Below are positions 1 through 5,890 of a DNA stretch of 7,518 bases, piece by piece. This DNA comes from Ignavibacteriales bacterium (GTDB lineage: Bacteria > Bacteroidota > Ignavibacteria > Ignavibacteriales > Ignavibacteriaceae). Location of the stretch: positions 1 to 7,518 of the forward strand of contig JAGUXE010000370.1 of the NCBI GenBank assembly GCA_020061995.1, given 5' to 3'. The notes under the pieces were generated by a model, which was given only the letters and a program-made list of their open reading frames with translations, was not told where the DNA came from and made no database searches. The position numbers were made by a program, and so were the translations under genes. Position 1 is the first letter of the stretch; every line of letters begins with the position of its first letter.

Positions 1-764
1 AACGTTCTGTTGAAAAATTGATAACCGGTTTAAAGGTTTCAAAGTTACGTGAAGAGAGAGGATTAAAAGTAATCAGCAAAAATCTTCACGCTGTCTTTCT
101 TGGAAATCCGGGGACAGGAAAAACTACTATTGCACGTTTAATCAGTCAGATTTATAAAGAGTTAGGACTTCTGCAAAAAGGTCACTTAGTAGAGGTTGAT
201 CGCTCTGCTTTAGTTGCAGGTTATGCCGGGCAAACTTCAAAAAAAACAGACCAGGTGATAGAACAAGCAATCGGAGGCACTCTTTTCATTGATGAAGCTT
301 ATACTCTTTCCCGAGGTTCAGGTGACTTTGGACAAGAAGCAATTGATACTCTATTGAAAAGAATGGAAGATTATAGAGATAAATTGGTAGTGATTGTGGC
401 GGGTTACCCAAATGAGATGAAAGATTTTATAGATTCTAATCCCGGTCTTCAATCTCGATTTACAAATTATTTCAATTTCGAAGACTATAACCCTCGAGAA
501 ATGTTGGAAATTGCTACAATGATTAGTGAAAAAAATGGTTATAATCTTGATGAAGGTGCTCTACAAATATTATTAGGAAAATTTAGTGAACTTTATCTTA
601 ACCGAGATATGAATTTTGGGAATGCTCGAACTGTTAGAAATATTCTTTATAAAGCCATAAACAATCAGGAAGAACGTATTCTAATGGTTCAGAACCCAAC
701 CAATGAAGTACTTACAACAATTACCCCGGAAGATATTGATAATATTGATATGCGTGAGTTTTAA
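1..764 (+). CDS. CbxX/CfqX/SpoVK-type AAA+ ATPase, 5' end cut by window edge
   Basis: The protein is the C-terminal part of a AAA+ ATPase of the CbxX/CbbX/SpoVK group, hexameric ring enzymes that remodel protein partners using ATP. A possible TTG start lies at 18, but the frame is open to the left edge and the preceding codons (RSVEKL) fit the conserved helix before the AAA core, so the true start lies outside the window. Counting from that TTG, Walker A is GNPGTGKT (29-36), the pore-loop region is AGYAGQT (67-73), Walker B is TLFIDEA (88-94), the sensor 1 region is VIVAGY (125-130), the probable arginine finger is R147 in GLQSRF, and the sensor 2/lid motif is GNARTVRN (201-208). All nucleotide-handling motifs are intact, so an active ATPase is expected. 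The small alpha-helical lid follows and the protein ends normally in TAA. The client is unknown: there are no Rubisco genes to suggest a CbbX role and no sporulation genes in view. Any N-terminal domain is not visible. Confidence 0.9.
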   Translation, partial: RSVEKLITGLKVSKLREERGLKVISKNLHAVFLGNPGTGKTTIARLISQIYKELGLLQKGHLVEVDRSALVAGYAGQTSKKTDQVIEQAIGGTLFIDEAYTLSRGSGDFGQEAIDTLLKRMEDYRDKLVVIVAGYPNEMKDFIDSNPGLQSRFTNYFNFEDYNPREMLEIATMISEKNGYNLDEGALQILLGKFSELYLNRDMNFGNARTVRNILYKAINNQEERILMVQNPTNEVLTTITPEDIDNIDMREF

Positions 765-799
765 TTCATAATATTTTAATTTGATAGAAATCCTACCAA

Positions 800-1519
800 A
801 TGATTCAAGTAAAAAACCTTTCAAAATCTTTCGGCAACTTTAAAGCAATAGATAACATCTCTTTTCAACTTAAACCTGGTGACTTCGCTGCTTTTTTAGG
901 TCCCAATGGCGCGGGTAAAACTACCACAATTAAAATTATTGCCGGACTACTCTCTCCTATCTCCGGAAGTGTAACTATAAAAGGATTTGATATTAAAACT
1001 GATCCGCTAAAAACTAAGCGTTTAATCGGATATATTCCTGATCAACCTTTTCTTTATGATAAATTGTCAGGATTAGAATTCTTGAAATTTACCGGAGGAT
1101 TATTCAGCTTAGAGAAAAAAGAATTGAATAATAGAATCGACTACACAATCGATTTACTTCAGTTAGGAGAATGGATTTCACGACGAACGGAAACTTATTC
1201 ACAAGGTATGAAACAAAGAGTTTCAATAGCATCTTCATTATTGAGTGATCCTGATTTCATTTTGGTTGATGAACCTATGGTTGGGCTAGACCCTCAAAGT
1301 GCGAACATCGTAAAGAATGCATTTAGAAAAAAAGTAAAAGATGGTAAAACCATCTTGATGTCAACTCATAGTCTTCACATTGCTGAAGAAATTTGTTCAC
1401 ATGTAATAATTTTGAATGAAGGTGAAATTATTTTTGATGATCAGATTGATTCTTTCAAATCTTTTCAAGAAAAAGAATTTCACAATTTAGAATCATTCTT
1501 CTTAGAACTGACAAAGTAA
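800..1519 (+). CDS. ABC-2 type transporter ATP-binding subunit
   Basis: This is a 239-residue cytoplasmic ATPase subunit of an ABC transporter, complete from ATG to TAA and of normal length for a single nucleotide-binding domain. Walker A is GPNGAGKT (34-41), the Q-loop glutamine is Q82, the signature is YSQGMKQR (133-140), Walker B is ILVDEP (154-159) with catalytic E158, the D-loop is GLDP (162-165) and the switch histidine is H190. The signature is YSQGM rather than LSGGQ, a form common in ABC-2 exporters of the EcsA/BcrA/YtrB type, so it does not suggest inactivity. The short tail (FFLELTK) also fits that group. Its stop codon overlaps the start of the permease gene (TAATG), which indicates translational coupling and a shared complex. 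The start is fixed by the domain boundary; no clear Shine-Dalgarno sequence precedes it. The 35-base gap from the AAA+ gene allows co-transcription. The substrate cannot be read from the sequence. Confidence 0.95.
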   Translation: MIQVKNLSKSFGNFKAIDNISFQLKPGDFAAFLGPNGAGKTTTIKIIAGLLSPISGSVTIKGFDIKTDPLKTKRLIGYIPDQPFLYDKLSGLEFLKFTGGLFSLEKKELNNRIDYTIDLLQLGEWISRRTETYSQGMKQRVSIASSLLSDPDFILVDEPMVGLDPQSANIVKNAFRKKVKDGKTILMSTHSLHIAEEICSHVIILNEGEIIFDDQIDSFKSFQEKEFHNLESFFLELTK

Positions 1520-3213
1520 TGATAAAAGAATTATTACATCTCGGTTATTATAAGATGAAAACACTTCTATACCTTGATTTAAATTTTTCTCTATCAGCCA
1601 TTATTAAAAATATCGGATCATTTTTAGTCTATTCTCTTTTTTTAATTGCTTTTTATTTTATTGCGCAGATTGTTATTGATTTAGTTTTAGTAAAGTATCG
1701 GTTAGGTTTATTCCTGCTCCATCGATTTATTGGTATTGGATTATTTATGTTTGGATTAGCGGTTACTGCCGGTAATTTGGTCGTTTCTTTCTCAACTTTA
1801 TATCGTTCCCCTGAAATTAATTTTCTTCTTTCCAAACCTATAAGATTCGAGAGTCTTTTTATAATCAAGTTTTTTGACAATTTTTTTTACAGTTCATCTA
1901 CTTTATTTGTCTTTTTATTAGCCGGATTAGTCGGTTATGGCAGTTATTTTCATTTATCAATCGGATTTTATTTTTGGTCATTTTTTATTGCGATATTGCC
2001 TTTCGTTTTTATGCACGCATTAATAGGTGTTATAACTCTATTTTTATTTATTAAAACTTCGACTAAGGTTGGCGTTAAGTTTACCTTTTTTTTTATTGCC
2101 ATAACTTATGGATTATCCGTAGTCTATTTTTTTAATGCAAGCAGTCCTGTCAATTTAGTAATGGAAGTTCTTCCCTATTATCCGAACATTGATATAGATT
2201 TTAGTTTTTTACAGTCCCCCATTCTCAGTTATCTTCCAAACTTTCTTGTTTCTGATGCATTCTTTTCTTTTGTGCGAGACAATAATGCAAAACTCATATT
2301 AAATTCAATTCTTACATTACTTTACATGGGTGGAGTTTTTACTATTACAGTGATTATTGCAAAACGGTACTATTATAAAAGCTATCTAGAGGTTTTAGAT
2401 TTAAAATTTTCCGGGAAAAACAAATCAAATCACTCTTCAAAATCATTATTTGATCGATCAACCATTTTTAATCCCCGGCTTAATTCACTTATTAAAAAAG
2501 AAATTTTATTGTTCATCCGTGAACCAAGTCAATTGATACACCTTGCAGTAATGATACTTTTAATAATTCTTTTTATAAGTGGTATCAGAAGCACACAGCT
2601 CATTATATTAAAAGCGGTTTCTCCAGAAATTCAATCAATTATTTACTTATCAATTTTGGTTTTCATTTTGTTTATGATAATTGCCTTGTCACTTCGTTTC
2701 ATCTTTCCGATGTTAAGTTTAGAGGGTGAAACATTTTGGAGATTACGATCGTCACCTATCTCTGTGAACAAAATAGTTAATATAAAATTTTTCGTTATTA
2801 TAATAATTACCGGTCTGGTTGGCTTTTTCTTAATGAAATTTTCACATCGATATTTACCTGAAGAATTATATTTTCAGTCATTGTTACTTTTGTCGTTCCA
2901 TGTTTCTACTATTGTTCCATTAGTTTTTTCAATGGGCACAGTGTATGTTAATTTCAAAGAGAAAAACCCAATACGAATTTCTTCTTCACAAGGTGCAACT
3001 GTTACATTCTTATTATGCTTAATTTATCTGACTATAATCATTGCTTTAGTGTACATTCCAGTCAATGATTTTTTTAGCGATCGATTTTTCGGACGAATTC
3101 CAAAATATAGTGAAAGCGTTCAAATGATTAACTTATTGCTTGGTTTTATTTCATTGGGTACAGTTGTTTTTTCATACATAATTAGTATTAATCAATTCAA
3201 AAAAGATATATAA
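1519..3213 (+). CDS. ABC transporter permease, ~12-helix, substrate unknown
   Basis: This 564-residue integral membrane protein is the probable membrane partner of the ABC ATPase immediately upstream, whose stop codon it overlaps by one base. By eye there are about twelve hydrophobic segments in two halves: roughly 31-55, 68-95, 125-145, 150-175, 185-205 and 260-281, then 340-356, 372-395, 420-440, 455-475, 495-513 and 535-557. A charged cytoplasmic linker (about 283-330) separates the halves, so one chain may supply both membrane domains. Recognisable elements are NFLLSKPI (101-108), a KE...REPSQLIH region (327-341) and FPMLSLEGETFWRLRSSPIS (396-415). These resemble the large ABC permease family that I recall as Pfam ABC_tran_2 (PF16949). 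That assignment is from memory and needs a profile search. Its start has no Shine-Dalgarno site, consistent with reinitiation from the upstream gene. Export is more likely than import, since no binding-protein gene is present. The gene is very T-rich, including runs of eight and nine T. Confidence 0.88.
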   Translation: MIKELLHLGYYKMKTLLYLDLNFSLSAIIKNIGSFLVYSLFLIAFYFIAQIVIDLVLVKYRLGLFLLHRFIGIGLFMFGLAVTAGNLVVSFSTLYRSPEINFLLSKPIRFESLFIIKFFDNFFYSSSTLFVFLLAGLVGYGSYFHLSIGFYFWSFFIAILPFVFMHALIGVITLFLFIKTSTKVGVKFTFFFIAITYGLSVVYFFNASSPVNLVMEVLPYYPNIDIDFSFLQSPILSYLPNFLVSDAFFSFVRDNNAKLILNSILTLLYMGGVFTITVIIAKRYYYKSYLEVLDLKFSGKNKSNHSSKSLFDRSTIFNPRLNSLIKKEILLFIREPSQLIHLAVMILLIILFISGIRSTQLIILKAVSPEIQSIIYLSILVFILFMIIALSLRFIFPMLSLEGETFWRLRSSPISVNKIVNIKFFVIIIITGLVGFFLMKFSHRYLPEELYFQSLLLLSFHVSTIVPLVFSMGTVYVNFKEKNPIRISSSQGATVTFLLCLIYLTIIIALVYIPVNDFFSDRFFGRIPKYSESVQMINLLLGFISLGTVVFSYIISINQFKKDI

Positions 3214-3225
3214 TTTCAATATTAC

Positions 3226-3230
3226 AGGAG
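3226..3230 (+). promoter_or_regulatory. Ribosome binding site for the cytosine deaminase
   Basis: AGGAG lies six bases before the ATG at 3237. It is the clearest Shine-Dalgarno sequence on the plus strand here, and contrasts with the two ABC genes, which have none. It suggests the deaminase is translated independently even if it shares a transcript with the ABC genes. Confidence 0.75.
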
Positions 3231-3236
3231 ATTAAG

Positions 3237-3671
3237 ATGGATCAATTTCTAGTTGAAGCAATTAACGAAGCAAAAAAAGGGTTATCTGAAGGGGGAATTC
3301 CAATTGGTTCAGTATTAGTCAAAGATGACAAAATCATTGGGAGAGGTCACAACAAACGCGTACAAGAAGCAACTCCGATGATTCATGCTGAAATTGATTG
3401 CCTGATGAATGCAGGACGAATTGGCAGTTATAAAAATACAATTCTATACTCAACACTTATGCCTTGTTATCTTTGTGCCGGAGCTGCAGTGCAGTTCGGA
3501 ATTAAAAAAGTAATTGTGGGTGAATCTGTAACATTTCCCGGTGCAAAAGAATTTATGGAATCTCATGGAATTGAAGTTATCGATTTATCAGATTCCGAAT
3601 GTATAAATCTAATGAAAAATTTCATTGATACTAATCCAACTTTATGGAATGAAGATATCGGCGAATTGTAG
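3237..3671 (+). CDS. Cytosine deaminase, yeast Fcy1-like (CDA fold)
   Basis: This 144-residue zinc hydrolase of the cytidine deaminase fold most likely converts cytosine to uracil and ammonia in pyrimidine salvage, in the cytoplasm. The zinc site is complete: H50 with catalytic E52 in HAE, and C77 and C80 in PCYLC. It resembles yeast cytosine deaminase Fcy1 along its length. Positions matching the known Fcy1 base-binding and lid residues are kept: N39 (Fcy1 N51), F100 (F114), W137 (W152) and D140 (D155), with the characteristic C-terminal helix FID..P..W.EDIGE. This tail makes TadA tRNA deaminase or guanine deaminase less likely. Bacterial CodA does the same reaction but belongs to an unrelated amidohydrolase family, so I do not use that symbol. 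The gene starts 23 bases after the permease and has a good ribosome binding site. Its link to the ABC genes may be only positional. Activity on other pyrimidines or analogues cannot be excluded. Confidence 0.88.
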   Translation: MDQFLVEAINEAKKGLSEGGIPIGSVLVKDDKIIGRGHNKRVQEATPMIHAEIDCLMNAGRIGSYKNTILYSTLMPCYLCAGAAVQFGIKKVIVGESVTFPGAKEFMESHGIEVIDLSDSECINLMKNFIDTNPTLWNEDIGEL

Positions 3672-3683
3672 ATTCATTTATTA

Positions 3684-4193
3684 TCAATGAGTTAATTGTT
3701 TGATGAGATCTGTATGTTGTGGGAATTGAGAAATTAAAATTTCTCTCTTCCCCAACTCAAAATCTTCAAAATTAAAACCAGGTGCAACCGTACACCCAAT
3801 TAAAGAATATCCACTTGTATCAAGTAAACGAGCAGCAAACCAATTCCCTCTTCTTATCATTAATTGAAAAGATTCATCTTCGCCGAAATTACGTCCCAAT
3901 TTTTTTATTGTGAGATTAGCATCCTCATCAATAATGAAAATCTCTATTGCTGATCCTTCATAAAAATGCCATAACTCATCTGATTGAAGTTTATGAAATG
4001 CAGAGAATTGTTTTTCTTTAAGAAGAAAATAAATTGAAGTTGAGAAACACCTTTTACCTTTATATCGAATAGGGAAGGTTCTTGGTTCAATTTCTTCATT
4101 CGAACGATAAACTTCATTAAAATATCCCCCTTCGGGGTGAATTTTCAGTTCTAATTTTTCAATCCAATAATCTGCTGAGTTTAGCATAAACAT
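3684..4193 (-). CDS. DUF985 / Cupin_5 family protein
   Basis: This 169-residue soluble protein belongs to the DUF985 (Cupin_5) family, small beta-barrel proteins of poorly defined function. Family hallmarks appear in order: HPEGGYF (19-25) then YRS (29-31), SIYFLL (53-58), SAFHKLQSDELWHFYEG (64-80), and GCTVAPGFNFEDFELG (133-148). H67, E73 and H76 are candidates for a metal or ligand site by analogy with cupins; that is inference. Length is normal and there is no signal peptide. Two ATGs lie two codons apart (4193 and 4187). An AAGGA sits four bases before the first and ten before the second, so either is possible; the longer form is given. The gene follows the AbgT transporter gene after 21 bases on the same strand, which points to co-transcription. 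It ends 12 bases from the convergent deaminase gene. A sugar- or metabolite-modifying role would be a guess. Confidence 0.9.
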   Translation of the reverse strand: MFMLNSADYWIEKLELKIHPEGGYFNEVYRSNEEIEPRTFPIRYKGKRCFSTSIYFLLKEKQFSAFHKLQSDELWHFYEGSAIEIFIIDEDANLTIKKLGRNFGEDESFQLMIRRGNWFAARLLDTSGYSLIGCTVAPGFNFEDFELGKREILISQFPQHTDLIKQLTH

Positions 4194-4197
4194 TCAA

Positions 4198-4202
4198 TCC
4201 TT
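4198..4202 (-). promoter_or_regulatory. Ribosome binding site for the DUF985 gene
   Basis: On the minus strand the bases read AAGGA, lying between the stop of the transporter gene and the start of the cupin gene. Spacing is four bases to the ATG at 4193 and ten to the ATG at 4187, so it supports translation from this region without deciding between them. Confidence 0.55.
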
Positions 4203-4214
4203 ATTACGATTACA

Positions 4215-5750
4215 TTAATTATTCATGAACAAACCTGCACCCGGTCCTACAGGTAAGCCTAACAATATCCATACAATTAAAAGTAATATCCAAATAACTG
4301 AGAAGATAACCGAATACGGCAACATTGTAGCTATAACAGTTCCCATTCCGGCTTTTTTATCATACTTTTCAACGAAAGCAACAATTAATGCAAAGTACGC
4401 CATCATCGGGGAAATAATATTGGTAACACTATCTCCAATTCTATATGCAACTTGAGTAAATTCCGGAGAATAACCGAGTAACATAAACATTGGGATAAAG
4501 ACAGGTGCCATGATTGCCCATTTTGCTGAAGCACTCCCCATAAAAAGATTAATTATTGCTGAAACAAATATAAACCCAACCATTAAAGGGATGCTTCCTA
4601 GTCCTGAAGCTTTTAGTAGTTCGGCACCTTTTACAGCTATGATGAGTCCAATATTTGTCCAATTGAAATATGCCACAAATTGAGCTGCGAAAAAAACGAG
4701 AACGATGTAAACTCCAAGAGTTTCTATCGACTTTCCCATACCTTTCATTACGTCGGTGTCACTTTTTATCGTTTTTGCACCAATCCCATAAGCTATTCCT
4801 GCAATGGCTCCACCAAGGAAAATAAATGCGACAATTCCTGACATAAACGGAGACCTCAAAATACCGAAAGTTTTTGGATCACGAAGAAATCCTTCTTCTG
4901 GAATTATACCCCAAAGTAATATTAAAATAAAAATTAAAACTGCAATTGCGGCAAATACTAATCCCCTTTTTTCATTCTCTTCAAGTTTCTTTATTTCTTC
5001 TTTCTTCTCCTCCCCGTCATACTTACCAAGACGTGGGATTACGATTTTTTCTGTTACCCATGTACCTGCAAATGAGATAAAAAAAGTAGAGACAAACATG
5101 AAATAATAATTTGCAGCAGGGTTTACAATATAACTTGGGTCTATAATTCTAGCGGCTTCTTCCGATAACCCTGCAAGTAAGGGATCTATTGTGCCAAGTA
5201 ACAGATTTGCACTATAACCGCCTGATACTCCTGCAAAAGCTGCAGCTAAGCCTGCAATTGGATGTCTCCCAACAGCTAAAAAGATAACGGCTGCGAGTGG
5301 GACTAACAAAACATAACCCACTTCGCTGGCGGTATTCGAAAGAACTCCTGCAAAAACAATTACGAATGTTAAAAGTTTTTGAGGAGCAGAAATCACTAGT
5401 AACCTTAAAGCAACTGCAATTAGTCCACTACCTTCTGCAATTCCAATACCTAACATTGCAACTAAAACAGTTCCCAAGGGAGCAAAACTTGTAAAGTTAT
5501 TTACCATATTAGTTAATATTCTATGCAAACCTTCTACAGAAAGCAAACTAACAGGTTTGATAACACCTCCTGTTCCGGGATGAATTACCTGAATATCGAA
5601 CATGCTGATAAGTCCGGAGAGAAGAATAACCACTACTGCGAATAACGCAAATAGCGTTCCAGGATGAGGAAGCGCATTTCCAACTTTTTCGATGAAATTT
5701 AAAAATTTTGATAAGATATTACTATCTTTTTCTCGAGTTAACTCGGGCAT
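4215..5750 (-). CDS. abgT: AbgT-family transporter (p-aminobenzoyl-glutamate/antifolate type)
   Basis: This inner-membrane transporter of the AbgT family has about 511 residues, normal for the family. Known members either import p-aminobenzoyl-glutamate (E. coli AbgT) or export sulfonamide antimetabolites (MtrF, YdaH); the sequence alone does not say which. Numbering from the upstream ATG (5762), the first segment begins after NALPHPGT (29-36). The hallmark blocks are [17 protein letters not shown] (178-194), [16 protein letters not shown] (405-420) and [17 protein letters not shown] (441-457). D193, W415, R441, D444 and P452 lie in the conserved core blocks, where functional residues were reported for MtrF/YdaH as I recall. 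A charged cytoplasmic loop (247-266, [10 protein letters not shown]) divides the protein. I chose the ATG at 5750 because GAAGG lies five bases before it, while the ATG four codons upstream has no such site. No abgA/abgB-type hydrolase gene is in view, and the DUF985 gene follows in a likely operon. The 140 bases upstream probably carry its promoter. Confidence 0.93.
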   Translation of the reverse strand: MPELTREKDSNILSKFLNFIEKVGNALPHPGTLFALFAVVVILLSGLISMFDIQVIHPGTGGVIKPVSLLSVEGLHRILTNMVNNFTSFAPLGTVLVAMLGIGIAEGSGLIAVALRLLVISAPQKLLTFVIVFAGVLSNTASEVGYVLLVPLAAVIFLAVGRHPIAGLAAAFAGVSGGYSANLLLGTIDPLLAGLSEEAARIIDPSYIVNPAANYYFMFVSTFFISFAGTWVTEKIVIPRLGKYDGEEKKEEIKKLEENEKRGLVFAAIAVLIFILILLWGIIPEEGFLRDPKTFGILRSPFMSGIVAFIFLGGAIAGIAYGIGAKTIKSDTDVMKGMGKSIETLGVYIVLVFFAAQFVAYFNWTNIGLIIAVKGAELLKASGLGSIPLMVGFIFVSAIINLFMGSASAKWAIMAPVFIPMFMLLGYSPEFTQVAYRIGDSVTNIISPMMAYFALIVAFVEKYDKKAGMGTVIATMLPYSVIFSVIWILLLIVWILLGLPVGPGAGLFMNN

Positions 5751-5755
5751 ATTAA

Positions 5756-5760
5756 CCTTC
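5756..5760 (-). promoter_or_regulatory. Ribosome binding site that sets the abgT start
   Basis: On the minus strand the bases read GAAGG, five bases before the ATG at 5750. The site lies inside the first codons of the longer possible reading frame (ATG at 5762), which is itself preceded by an AT-rich stretch without a Shine-Dalgarno match. This favours the shorter protein. Confidence 0.55.
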
Positions 5761-5890
5761 ATATAGAATTAGATAAATGATTAATTAATGGCTGGTGAAC
5801 ATTTGCAATTTAAAAAAATTAATCTCTTTTTCAAATGGATTAACAAACGGATTGAAATCGCTATGTTATTTGAAATGAAAGTATTGAAGT

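Noticed and set aside
765..799. Bacteroidetes-type promoter (TAnnTTTG) before the ABC ATPase gene
   Set aside because: The nearest match, around 775-783, breaks the consensus and has no convincing TTG at the expected distance.
1653..1880. Minus-strand open frame of 75 codons inside the permease gene
   Set aside because: It lies wholly within a clear membrane-protein gene on the other strand, with no family motif and biased residues typical of an antisense shadow.
3672..3692. Possible bidirectional terminator hairpin (arms ATTCATT and AATGAGT with a seven-base loop)
   Set aside because: The stem is seven pairs with one wobble, almost all A/T, and lacks a following T tract on the plus strand. 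It is too weak to call as a terminator.
4225..5494. Three plus-strand open frames inside abgT
   Set aside because: They are antisense to a strongly conserved transporter, have no recognisable domains and lack ribosome binding context.
5763..5890. Promoter for abgT on the minus strand (TTGAAA- or TTGCAA-like -35 with AT-rich -10 candidates)
   Set aside because: Several weak candidates fit equally badly in this AT-rich gap, and none combines good boxes with good spacing. A promoter is likely here but cannot be placed.
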